A stretch of 64,000 nucleotides of DNA from the NCBI RefSeq assembly GCF_030384665.1, contig NC_083674.1:1922001-1986000 (forward strand), written 5' to 3'. How positions within the stretch are numbered: the first letter of the stretch is position 1; each line of letters opens with the position of its first letter. The translations under genes were made by a program, and so were the position numbers. Shown here piece after piece: positions 28,721 to 38,657 of the stretch. The notes beneath the pieces were generated by a model. It worked only from the letters and a program-made list of their open reading frames with translations, was not told the origin of the DNA and ran no database searches. The DNA is from Lodderomyces elongisporus. Its lineage: Eukaryota; Ascomycota; Pichiomycetes; Serinales; Debaryomycetaceae.

Positions 28721-31312
28721 TCAACTTTTCTTGAGTTTACCACTTGTAGTACCATCCTTAATGAACTTGTAAAAACGATCGCCATACTCCTTTGCCGGCA
28801 CAGCAGAGATTGTGGATCTCAGATGACTTAAACTCCTCCAGCACGTTTCTAATCTCTTTTTAAAACCATACGGCGTTAAACAGTCAATCACACCCAAATA
28901 GTAAATCTCCTGCAATGGCACATTCTCTTCGTTTGTGGCACGTATTCCACCATCATGCCCATAAAAGATATATTTCGATCTTCCCGGAAATACAGAAAAG
29001 GGCAAATCTTGACTTCTATCAATATCTCTCGGATTGGTATTGATTATTGCTGTTTTATCTGATGATTTGGGCTCAAACACTGATAACTTCTGGCCAATAT
29101 CATCACTATTACCTCTTTTCACATCATGGATACCCAAAAGCAATGAATAATCCATGACATTGACTTTTTGCAATAATGCCACATCCTTTTCTAGTTGCTG
29201 TAAAAAGGCATTGCGTTTATTGGGACCAAATTTGAGCTGCTCGTGCATCTCTAGCCAATTGATATCTTTCAATGTGTATTTCGAAAGTTCGCCCAGCTTC
29301 GTCTCTTCAGGCGAGATTCGTGTTACTCTTCCCCAAGTCGAACCCTTGAGGTCAAATTTCAAATGGATGTCGCGATGTGGAGGAAACAAATTATTCATAA
29401 CCACAAAGTGAACAACTCTGGTGCCACCACTAAACATTGGCATCTTGACACGATGCAAGCCGTAAAATTGTGAAATCAAGATATTGGGATTTTCTTTGAC
29501 ATGGTTGTAGTAATCCTTCAACATTCTCAAGAGTTGTTTCTTTTCTGAATGGTGTATAGTTTTTATGATGAACCTGTAATCCCTTGAGTAGTAGAAAAAC
29601 GAACCCGATTTACCAGGCGATCCCAACTCAGATAGAATATACTTTCCAGTAATAGAAATTAAATAGTCTGCAGGATCAACACCAAAAATCTGCCTCAACT
29701 CTCGGAACACCTCTGGACAATAATCCTTGAATTTGAAATCATACTTGGAGCTTGGTGTCAATTCATTGCCCTCGACATTAAACACAAGTTTTTTTGTAGC
29801 TTTGAAATCTTCATCCTGTAATTTCCTCATAACTCCAGATAACCTACTCACTGCAACTCTGATTCCAGTCAACATATTATATGCCATAACAAAATTTTCA
29901 TGGCCCTCGCTAATCTTATTTCCCACGAGGACCCGCTCGTCATCAACCGTGTGTCTCCTTCTGTGTGGGCGTTTTCCCGTAATCGAATCTCTCATCTTGC
30001 GTATCTCGTTTGTAGTGGAACTGCTCCGCGGTAGATCATGGTGTGAATGTGACTTGATATTGTTGGACACCGCGGGTACAGGATATGTACTTCTCGCCAG
30101 TGGTCTCTCTGCGACAAAGGACGATTTGGATAATTGGATCAGAGAATCATTGTGTGATTTCCTTTTTGCAGCTTTGTTATCGTTGTTATCTTTGTTATTG
30201 TTGTTGTTGTTGTTGTTATCAACATTGATATTATTGGATGGTACCAAGGTACTTTTGGCTGGAGATGTGTGTCTGCGCAAAGTCTTTGGCATTTGTAAAT
30301 TTGACACTGTTGCTGATGACGTGAGGGGTTTATTAGAAGCAGCTGCAGTATTTTGTGAAACTATATGATTCTTTTGTGTACTATGATGTTGCCCTTGAGC
30401 TAGAGTTTGCGAGATTATTGGCTCAGAAAATTGTTGTTTGATAGTTGTATTTGAATGGTTGCTATGTGATAATTCACTCAACGGGTCCAATTCGATCGAC
30501 ATCCTTCCTCGTTGTTCTGATTTAGTCTTGAATGTGAATTGAAATTCGGTGTTTTCGCCAGACGGTGTGGTGATTGTTCTTGTGGCTGTGATTGTAGGAA
30601 CTTGCGACTCCATGTCCTCTCCTGTATTGTCTACGGATGATGGGATAGTTTCATGCGATATATCGGATACTTCTGATCTTGAACCTTTAAAAGAGGTTGG
30701 TGTTGATGGAGACTGGCGATTCTCGTTTTCAACAGCGTCATCATTGCTGAGTAAGAGTTCGTCATCCCTGGGTAGCTCCAAGAGGCTCTTATCGCTGCTA
30801 TGTTGTTTCAGATGCACATCTTCTTGCTGTCTTAGGTTTTCTGAGGTAAGTAATGGGAGTTGTAATGTATCATTTGTTGTGATGGATGGAGCATGTTTAC
30901 TTGAATATGTAGAGTTGTTATCATTGTGTAATTGCGATATGTGTTGGACATTGTTGTTGTTGTTATTGTTGTTGTTGTTGTTGTTGGTCGTGGGGGTGGG
31001 GGTGGTGCTGGTGCTGGTGCTGGTAACGGTATTACTGCTGCAGCTATTACTACTGCTATTGTCGTAGTTCAGAAAGTTTTGATTCGCAGTGTTGTAGCTA
31101 CTTCTGCTATTGTTTCTCGATGTTGTTGTTGCTGCTGCTGCTGCTGCTGATGATGATGAGTTTAATGAAGATGTCGAAGAAGGTAGGGTAGTGCTGGCAG
31201 TGCTCGAAATGACATTTCCCATTGCCATTCTTTCCTTCTCTAAGGAGCTTTTTCGTTCACTTGACGATGTAGTATATGTTGGTATCGCATTTTGATGCGA
31301 TATCTGTATCAT
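28721..31312 (-). CDS. MSS4: Phosphatidylinositol-4-phosphate 5-kinase
   Basis: Makes PI(4,5)P2 at the plasma membrane, needed for actin organisation and cell integrity. The first ATG in frame is at 31312, giving 863 residues. The frame stays open 35 codons further upstream but only with a TTG start, so I did not extend it. Residues 1 to about 440 are disordered and rich in Ser, Thr, Asn and Gln with several homopolymer runs. The kinase domain starts near 455 (VLVGNKISEGHENFVMAYNM). FDLKGSTWGR (about 650-660), MDYSLLLGIHD (about 720) and the C-terminal IDCLTPYGFKKRLE activation-loop segment (about 800-815) identify a type I PIP kinase. The short tail ends GKLKKS. Confidence 0.93.
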   Translation of the reverse strand: MIQISHQNAIPTYTTSSSERKSSLEKERMAMGNVISSTASTTLPSSTSSLNSSSSAAAAAATTTSRNNSRSSYNTANQNFLNYDNSSSNSCSSNTVTSTSTSTTPTPTTNNNNNNNNNNNNVQHISQLHNDNNSTYSSKHAPSITTNDTLQLPLLTSENLRQQEDVHLKQHSSDKSLLELPRDDELLLSNDDAVENENRQSPSTPTSFKGSRSEVSDISHETIPSSVDNTGEDMESQVPTITATRTITTPSGENTEFQFTFKTKSEQRGRMSIELDPLSELSHSNHSNTTIKQQFSEPIISQTLAQGQHHSTQKNHIVSQNTAAASNKPLTSSATVSNLQMPKTLRRHTSPAKSTLVPSNNINVDNNNNNNNNKDNNDNKAAKRKSHNDSLIQLSKSSFVAERPLARSTYPVPAVSNNIKSHSHHDLPRSSSTTNEIRKMRDSITGKRPHRRRHTVDDERVLVGNKISEGHENFVMAYNMLTGIRVAVSRLSGVMRKLQDEDFKATKKLVFNVEGNELTPSSKYDFKFKDYCPEVFRELRQIFGVDPADYLISITGKYILSELGSPGKSGSFFYYSRDYRFIIKTIHHSEKKQLLRMLKDYYNHVKENPNILISQFYGLHRVKMPMFSGGTRVVHFVVMNNLFPPHRDIHLKFDLKGSTWGRVTRISPEETKLGELSKYTLKDINWLEMHEQLKFGPNKRNAFLQQLEKDVALLQKVNVMDYSLLLGIHDVKRGNSDDIGQKLSVFEPKSSDKTAIINTNPRDIDRSQDLPFSVFPGRSKYIFYGHDGGIRATNEENVPLQEIYYLGVIDCLTPYGFKKRLETCWRSLSHLRSTISAVPAKEYGDRFYKFIKDGTTSGKLKKS

Positions 31313-33812
31313 TATAGGTATATTGAGTGGCGTGAAGACGGAAAAGAAGAAAAAGAAAGAAAAGGGCAAAAGTCCAAAGTCTAAAGTGTTGGTGTTGGTG
31401 TTGGTGTTGAAGGGCAAAGAAATCAGAATGCACCAAATAACTATTTGATTGTGTTTTTTTTTTGATGTTGTATAAAATTGTTATGGACAGTGGATGTAGA
31501 TCCTTATCCTTATCCTTATCCCTTTTGTATTTCCAAGATGTATGGGGAGGGAAGGAGAGAGATAGTTGATTTCTCACTTAGACTGATGTTTGCCAATGAG
31601 TGTAGTAACAGATGGAATATGCTAAAAGCTGTTGGTATGATTAGTTTGCTTTAAGAAGAATTGAAACTGAAAAATAAAAATAATAAAAAAATTTGTTGTA
31701 CTAATAAAGTATTTCGAGATATATGGCTATGTGACCTCTAATCTTGTTCAGCTTTCCTCCTTTCCTCTTGTCTTCGTGCCTCTTACTTTGTTTTTTTCTG
31801 TCTGTGTTTTTCTCGTCTCGTCTGTTTCGTCTTGTCTTTGATAACCACAAATAATAAAAATAAAAAATATATAATAAAATTATAAAGAAAAAAAAAAGAA
31901 ATAAAAGTAAAAGAAACTGTCAATTGGTAGCACTACTTTATGCTTTTCCATTGCAAACAAAAGTAAGAGAAATTAAAAGATGTATTTTTTCAGTACATCA
32001 ACCATGAAGTAAGAGACGAAGTGGGCCTGTTTCAATTTACTCTTGTGTGATGGATTGTTTTGTTTTGTTTTTCTTTCTTGTAATGGACTGGTTTTTTGTT
32101 AACAAAAACAGAGGAAAGCCACACAAGTATGAACTTCAATAGATACTTATTTGTATTTCGTAAATACTTTAGTAAAGAATAATTTACTATTCCACAATGT
32201 ATTGTTGTTGTTGTTGTTGTTGTTGCTGCTTTGTATATATATATATATAGATATATATATTGTGGAGATTGAAGATACTACGCGTGGGCTTAGAATTATT
32301 GATAAATCAGAATGTAAACATGTACAGTCGCCCCACGCCTTATACATATTTGAATATGATTGTAGCTTCAGCCCCTCCAACCCCCCCCCCACCCCCGCTC
32401 GCCCCTCGAGGTGTCATTTCTCAGATATACAGTCAACGCTAACCCATTACTGAGAAGCCCATTATCCTCTTCCACTCATAAAGTCATCATTGCTTAACAC
32501 AGCTGGACAGTTTGTGTATGTATATGTTTGTTTTCTGTAGTATCTTATCATTTGTCGAAAAGAGTGAGAACAAAATCAGCACTCCATATATAAAGTGAAT
32601 TGAAAATTAACGCGCACAAGTTAATAACAACAATAACAACAACAACAGCAGCAGCAGCAGCAGCAAAGTACACAAAGTACATGTGATAGCACTCAATACC
32701 TTGCTTTAGATGTAGCTCCACCAAAGATCATTAAGATTGATGACAAAGAATGATAGTTGGGCTAAGAAAAATAATGACAACTGAGCAGCACGGGTATTGT
32801 ACCACAACCATCTTATTTTCACTCTCCTTCTCCTTTTCCTTCTCCTCCTTCTCCTCCTCCTCCCCCCTGCCCACTCCATTGCACAAAGATCGTTATTATT
32901 ATTGTTATTATTATTTGTTTGTTTTTTTTAGTTTTTTGATATTGGCAAGATTGCCTTGAACTTACTAGTGATTACGAAGAACTCAACGATATTGAATCTT
33001 GAATAACGCTAATTACTATAATTACAATGTTTATTTTTTTTTGCTAGATTTCATGTATAATGTAAGCACAAGACTCATAAACGTTCTATACTTGACTTTG
33101 CAATTTCCTATTCCTAGATTCCTAAAGTGAATGTGTGAAGGACTACTTGGCATGCACTTGACATGCACTTGACAAGGCAAGGAGATGCGCAGCATGAGAA
33201 GTTGTTCTAGTTGTTGTTGTCTTTGGCCGTACGATGAATGGAGAATTTGAGAAATTCTCATGGACCACCACCAATGTAGTTCCATAAACTATAATTGTCA
33301 AGGCAAGAAAAGAACCAATATAAATAAAATTTGAAAAAATAAAGCCACAATTTCTTTTATATTCGGGAACATTCAAAAAAAAAAAAAAAGCAACAATTTA
33401 AACAGACAACGTACAACTCAAAACAAACAGCAAGCAGCAAAACACATACAAAAGGGCTTATATCCACCAATAACCTCTGCTCTAGTATCTACTAAACTTG
33501 GGTTTTGGTTGAAGTACCCGATAAGATAAGTATACAAAGCTTTGTGACAAAGGCTAGAGATTACAATGAACAATAAATAATTCTTTACTGTTCATGCTAC
33601 TCTTACTTCGATCCGAGAGTGCGGCAAAATCTCCGAATTTTCACATCTACTATGTTCTTTTTTTCGTACATTGTGTTGTTTATTTATATATATTTTTTTT
33701 TTTTTTGCGTCTGATTGGTGTTAGAGCCTTGTTTGATTAATTAATAAGCCTTAGTAAAGATTGCACGATATATATGTTTTCACCTTTTACATTTGGATCC
33801 TCTAAGTCTGAA

Positions 33813-33845
<33 letters not shown>

Positions 33846-34090
33846 TAAAGGGTCTTTAGACAAACCTCTTGTTCTCTTTTTCTCTTCTTACAAAACAAAA
33901 GAGAGTATCTATATAAAGAGTTATCAGAAGCACCAATCACTCCATCATCCACAAACTTAAACGAATACTGTTTTTTTTCTTTCCCAAAACAAAAAAGACA
34001 AACAAACAAAAAGGATTGAAAAGCACTACTTTGCATTGCATCTAACCTCATCTTGCTTTGTTTATTGTGTAAGAGACTCACTTGATCAAA
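31313..34090. promoter_or_regulatory. Divergent MSS4/APD1 intergenic region
   Basis: A 2.78-kb gap with no supported gene. It holds (TTG)n at about 32203-32226, an adjacent TA tract, an ACA/GCA run at about 32626-32664, C-rich strings near 32383, a pyrimidine block at about 32817-32870 and a TA tract at about 33813-33835. On the minus strand at about 33030-33376 two short overlapping frames encode partly hydrophobic peptides; neither has a convincing ATG start plus conserved content. Confidence 0.5.
32626..32664 (+). repeat. (ACA)n(GCA)n compound trinucleotide repeat
   Basis: AACAACAAC repeats pass directly into about six GCA units in non-coding DNA between MSS4 and APD1. A (TTG)n run lies 400 bp to the left. 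Confidence 0.85.
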
Positions 34091-35020
34091 ATGACAATAT
34101 TGCACAAGTTTTTTGGCAGCTCCAAATCCTCATCACCGTCATCACCATCATCATCAATCGACGAGCAAATCCAAGCCAAGGGTTTTGAGATCAGCACATG
34201 TTCTGAAACTTGTGCAGATTGTAATGTCACATACCCCAAGTCCCTCAAGTTTGAAGAATCAGAACCACTATGGGACTCAACAAAGCCCTATGGATTACAT
34301 CTCAATATCTCGACGGGGAAAACAGACTGGCCGCACGATGCAACTGGTGAACTGGGCACTTTGGCCAACGCCGTAGCAGAATGGGGATCACGCCACTCTG
34401 GAAAGACCCCGTTGGGCAATATCAAGGTAACTTGCTCTTCCTTGGGTGGTGATGAACTAATCACTGATGACGAGTACATACAACAGAAACGCGGTGACAT
34501 TTTGATCTTGCCTTACTTCCTTTGGGTTAAAGGCATCGCCATAGACGAAGTAGACATTGTATTCACCAAGATTCTAAATTTGCTTTCTGACAAAAACGGT
34601 GAACATAGAGCCACTATTGAAGAAATCAAGGCTGCAATCCCACAGGCAACCATCACTGTTGACGAAAACCGCGCATACGTCTTTCTTTGCTCACACCGAA
34701 CAAGAGACAAAAGATGCGGTGTAACTGCGCCAATCATGAAGAAAGAATTGGACATCATATTGCGCGAAAAAGAGTTATATCGAGACTATGGTGACCAAAC
34801 GCCAGGCGGAGTAAAGGTTGCATTTATAAACCATATTGGAGGACACAAATTTGCCGCTAACGTCATCATATACCTCAAGGATAATGGTAAAAATATATGG
34901 CTAGGATTGTGCAAACCAAACAATGTGCGACCAATCGTTGAAGAATGTATATTAGCCGGTGGTAAAGTGTGGCCAGATAAAGTGAGGCTAGTACAGAAAT
35001 TCAACCCAGTCGAGTGGTAA
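34091..35020 (+). CDS. APD1: Apd1-type [2Fe-2S] thioredoxin-like ferredoxin
   Basis: Member of the sucrase/ferredoxin-like family. S. cerevisiae Apd1 is a cytosolic protein with a bis-histidinyl [2Fe-2S] cluster and is linked to actin patch distribution and redox stress tolerance. ATG at 34091 gives 309 residues; an in-frame TTG nine bases upstream was not used. A Ser-rich stretch (about 10-25) precedes an N-terminal region with CSETCADC (about 37-44). The cluster ligands of the family are present: C200 and C209 in a CX8C motif (CSHRTRDKRC) and H248/H252 in HX3H (HIGGH). TPGGVKVAFINHIGGHKFAANVIIY is the conserved core. The protein ends PVEW. Convergent with the PDI-like gene (197 bp). Confidence 0.9.
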   Translation: MTILHKFFGSSKSSSPSSPSSSIDEQIQAKGFEISTCSETCADCNVTYPKSLKFEESEPLWDSTKPYGLHLNISTGKTDWPHDATGELGTLANAVAEWGSRHSGKTPLGNIKVTCSSLGGDELITDDEYIQQKRGDILILPYFLWVKGIAIDEVDIVFTKILNLLSDKNGEHRATIEEIKAAIPQATITVDENRAYVFLCSHRTRDKRCGVTAPIMKKELDIILREKELYRDYGDQTPGGVKVAFINHIGGHKFAANVIIYLKDNGKNIWLGLCKPNNVRPIVEECILAGGKVWPDKVRLVQKFNPVEW

Positions 35021-35217
35021 ATCTAAACAAATACTTTAATACTATAGAATTGATAGAGCCTAATGGACTACACCCAGTGGATTATACTTAATAGACTTTG
35101 TCCAACTTAGTGTCCAACTTATTGTACAATCTATTGTCTAATCTAGCTAGTCTATTGTTTATTTATTTTCAAATTTTGTTGAATGATGAAAAAATAAAGA
35201 CAAAAGAAATTAGCTAT

Positions 35218-36510
35218 TTACTTTTTCCTCTTGTCTAGATTGATCAGGTTGAGGATATTCTGTCTCTTTCTAATAGAATCAATCGTGATTCCATTCAACT
35301 TATCAATATCCTTGTGCAAGATCTCTTCAAGGCGATTCTGCTCTATTTCAATGGCCTGAGAATCAATGATCAAACTCTCTAAAATCAATTTGTAATATTC
35401 AACATCAACATCAATATCACCATCACCATCATCGAAATTGTTTAACTCAATTAATTTCTCTGACTCCGTAAGTTCTTGTAAAACTTTAAACGGATCCATG
35501 TCAGCACTAAATTTATCACTAAGTTTCTCTATTACTCCTGCACCCACTTTCAAATCTCCCGATATATCTCTTGATAATCCCGCATAAGCATTAATTGCAT
35601 TCACGAGTTTCCCATAATTCTTCTTGTCGCCAGTATACTTTGTTGGTGTATTAACATCTCCATGTTTAAAGAAGAGCAATGTGGGATAATGTTTTATGTT
35701 GAATTTGACATTGACATCTTGACCATTTTCGAATTGATCGATCGTGAGCTGTCCAAACACAAGAGATCCTGGCAGTGACCCTGAACCTGTATCTCTTGCA
35801 AATGTTTTGGTTGCTAGTTGAGTAAATGTCCCCTTAAAGTCTTGGCAGAAATTGCACCATGTGGCACCTATGGAGATTATCGCAAATGGCTTGCTCTTGA
35901 TTGTTGATTCAAGCGTCTCTGGAGTCAATATCACAACGTCACCATATTCGTTTACCGCTTCTTTATTCTTGTCGAGTACATTCAGTTGTTTATCCTTTGT
36001 ACCTCCTTGGGTAATATTTTCCACACCTTTCTTGGCGTTGTGTTTTCCTCCTTCTTTTTCTTCTTCTTTTTCTTCTTCTTCTTCTTCTTCCTCACTTTGT
36101 AGTCTTACTCCACTCAATTGCTGGATAAAATTACTTAATCCTAACACACTCCTATCACCATCAAATTCGACTTTTCTACCACTATCATTGTCAATAAATA
36201 ACAATGTTGGATAGCCCAACTCGACATATTTCTTGCTCATCTTTCGCCCATCCTTGGCATCTCCATTGATCTTGACAATTTGGATCTCAGGATGGTCAAC
36301 AAACAACTCACCCAATTGGTCAACTATAGGATGGAGCTTCTTGCAATGACGACACCAATCGGCATAAAAGTCAATGAATGTGTACTTACCAGGGGTTTTG
36401 ATGAGCTGTGGAAGCGTCGCATCATTGGCTAGAATCACATTCGATGCTGAGTAAGAAAAGGTAATCGACAATGTTGTAAGCGTTGTGAGAAATAGAAGTA
36501 ATAACTTCAT
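35218..36510 (-). CDS. ER protein disulfide isomerase-like protein, two thioredoxin domains plus ERp29c-like tail
   Basis: Probably catalyses disulfide formation or isomerisation in the secretory pathway. The protein has 430 residues. Residues 1 to about 20 are a hydrophobic signal peptide. Thioredoxin domain 1 has WCRHC (C53-C56); domain 2 has WCNFC (C219-C222). Neither is the common CGHC. A Glu/Lys-rich linker (about 138-160) joins them. The C-terminal 110 residues are helical: NAYAGLSRDISGDLKVGAG leads into the domain and EYYKLILESLI lies inside it, resembling the ERp29c domain of fungal ERp38/TigA-type PDIs. The protein ends KRKK, with no HDEL-type signal, which is odd for a soluble ER protein. 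It is not Pdi1 itself. I assign no symbol. Confidence 0.85.
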   Translation of the reverse strand: MKLLLLFLTTLTTLSITFSYSASNVILANDATLPQLIKTPGKYTFIDFYADWCRHCKKLHPIVDQLGELFVDHPEIQIVKINGDAKDGRKMSKKYVELGYPTLLFIDNDSGRKVEFDGDRSVLGLSNFIQQLSGVRLQSEEEEEEEEKEEEKEGGKHNAKKGVENITQGGTKDKQLNVLDKNKEAVNEYGDVVILTPETLESTIKSKPFAIISIGATWCNFCQDFKGTFTQLATKTFARDTGSGSLPGSLVFGQLTIDQFENGQDVNVKFNIKHYPTLLFFKHGDVNTPTKYTGDKKNYGKLVNAINAYAGLSRDISGDLKVGAGVIEKLSDKFSADMDPFKVLQELTESEKLIELNNFDDGDGDIDVDVEYYKLILESLIIDSQAIEIEQNRLEEILHKDIDKLNGITIDSIRKRQNILNLINLDKRKK

Positions 36511-37338
36511 GATTTTTAAATTGCTATTTTCAGATGGATATCAATAAGATTTTGGGTAAGCTTGATGGCATTAGTGAAATGTCACCGTTGGTGTTGCTTA
36601 AAGCCCGTATTTTTAGCCAGTTAACAAATTACTTGGTTGTGGCGTTTTGTGTAAGTGTGCAATTTGATTAATTTTCTGAGTGTATTACATATACAGAGAT
36701 AGAGATACATATAATGTATACATTTCAATTCCACATCCACCTACTTCGAATGAATTCATGACTTTTCATCAAAACCCATCACTTTTCTCAACCCAAGAGG
36801 ACTAGTGCAAAAAAAGAGAAAAACAAAACACTGAATGTGGGAGTTGATTAAAGAAAGCTTTTCTTCCCTAATAAAAAAAAACACGTAATGTAAATTTACT
36901 TTAGCGAAAAGGGGTTTTTTGGCTTTTTGTCTGCTACGTTTTGATTAGAAGCCGGGTAAATTATCAAATTGCAAATCAGCTCTTTGTTCTGCTTTCAAAT
37001 TATCACGGGAACTGCTTATCCTGTTTGGACCTCGACTCTATTTACATCAAAGTCTACTATAGAAAAAGAAAAGATCATTGAGAAACCAAAGAATAAAGGA
37101 ATACAAGAACAAGAATAAGAATAATTAAAAAGTAAAAAAAAAAAAAGAAAGGGAATAAAAAGATCAAATAGAATCAATCTAGTTTGTATGTATGAATATA
37201 TTATAATCTACAGTCTGTTATACACTCACTGTGCCTCTTGCCTACCAACAAACTTGCCAGTATTCTTCTCCTGCTCCCTCGTTTCCTCGTTTCCTCATTT
37301 CCCCGTTTCCCCCTGACTCTATCGAAATTTACCTACTT
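36511..37338. other. PDI-like gene promoter / MPC1 3' flank
   Basis: An 828-bp gap between two minus-strand genes. It contains an A-rich stretch near 37120-37165 and four near-repeats of CTCGTTTCC at about 37277-37310. No gene recognised. Confidence 0.5.
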
Positions 37339-37704
37339 CTAACTTTTAGTAGCTCCAAGTGCCTTCTTTGCTGCTTCTGCTTCTCTCTCTGCCTTGTCCT
37401 TGGCTTTACCTTCATCCAGGTAATGGTAACTTACCCAACGGTAACCTTGGCCCAATTGTGCAATCTCGTTAACTAAATGGCATCCAAACAAGAGATAATT
37501 CTTTGGTGTCACAGCCATACTATACCTCATAAACACCAAACTGTAAAGAATCAATGACCCAGTCATAGGTCCAGAGATTAAATCTGGGTCCTTTTTCAAG
37601 TCCATTATTGCTGCAACGGGGATACCAAAGTTGGAGACAGGACCCCAAAAGTGCGTAGTGCACATGTACTTGAATGCTTTTTTAAATGTACTTTGTGTCG
37701 ACAT
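37339..37704 (-). CDS. MPC1: Mitochondrial pyruvate carrier subunit 1
   Basis: Subunit of the heterodimeric pyruvate carrier of the mitochondrial inner membrane. The protein has 121 residues, close to the family length. The conserved core is clear: THFWGPVSNFGIPVAA (17-32), ISGPMTGSL, LVFMRYSMAVTPKNYLLFGCH and NEIAQLGQGYRW. Hydrophobic segments at about 20-35, 45-62 and 69-86 fit the three short membrane helices of the family. The C-terminus is a charged Lys/Ala/Glu-rich tail. ATG at 37704 is the only start that includes the amphipathic N-terminus. Confidence 0.96.
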   Translation of the reverse strand: MSTQSTFKKAFKYMCTTHFWGPVSNFGIPVAAIMDLKKDPDLISGPMTGSLILYSLVFMRYSMAVTPKNYLLFGCHLVNEIAQLGQGYRWVSYHYLDEGKAKDKAEREAEAAKKALGATKS

Positions 37705-38657
37705 GATGGATCTTCTCTATTCGCAAGTGATTTGGACGTTTTAGGTGAAACGATTGGTGAAGGTCAATTCCAAATGTAGTTAGATAAAATGAATATATAT
37801 CTCAAGAAGTCTTAACTTTCGTTGAGTGTTGATTGGCTTTGTTTATCTGCGGAGAAGGAGAGAAAAAAAGGAAAAGAAAAGAAAAAAAAAAAATTTGTGT
37901 CTAATAATTCTTTCTTCTCTGAGATTGTTGGCTTTGAAAGTTTCTGTTTCTGTTTGCGTTTTTCTTTTTCTTTTTCTTAACAAAAGCTATGCGATTCACG
38001 TATGATATCTTCAATTGTAAAGGAAAATAATAGAGGCACTTGCTTTACAATCGTGCAAATTGTGAATTGATGATGGGAAATAGAGGATTGAAGATACTCC
38101 GAATAATCTAAGTGCTAGAAACTCCCAAAAATTAAAAAAAATAAAAAAAAATAAATTCTGAGTTTCTGTTGGTGTTGATTAATTTTTTATTCGTTATTAT
38201 TTTTATTTTTATTTTTATTTTTTTTGAATTCTTTAAGGGGGACTAAGACTGAAGGCGATGCGCACACGCACGGAGGTTGGGAAAAAGAAAAAAAAGTGAA
38301 TTAAAAGCAAAACTTCAAGAGAGAGATAATGAGAAGAGGGATCCTAAACATCGGTAGTTTTCTATTTTTTTTATATCCGAGAAAGAGATATACCAGCCGA
38401 GACTTGGCAGAGTGAGTGAGCGAGAGAGTGAGAGAGTGAGAGAGATAATGGTTGCAAACAACACGTTAATCAATATTTCATGTATGTAGAATTTAATATG
38501 CATTCAATCGTCTATAAATATTCTGTGAACTAAAAAAATAAAATACAGTCATTACTAAAATTTCAATCATAAACTGACAAAGCACACTCTTTTAAATTGC
38601 ATGTATTCCATGTTGCAGTTATTGCTGAGGTTGTTTTTGTCTGAGTTGTTGCCAATC
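37705..38657. other. MPC1 promoter / Zn2Cys6 factor 3' flank
   Basis: A 953-bp gap between two minus-strand genes. It has A/G-rich blocks (about 37855-37895), T-rich (TTTTTA)n near 38200-38225 and GAGAGAGTGA repeats at about 38410-38445. No gene recognised. Confidence 0.5.

Noticed and set aside
31313..31417. Upstream extension of MSS4 to a TTG
   Set aside because: The extension begins with TTG, is Phe- and Asn/Thr-repeat rich, and ATG at 31312 is the natural start.
33031..33376. Two overlapping minus-strand small frames, one with a hydrophobic segment
   Set aside because: The longer hydrophobic frame starts at TTG and the only nearby ATG gives about 24 codons; no homology recognised.
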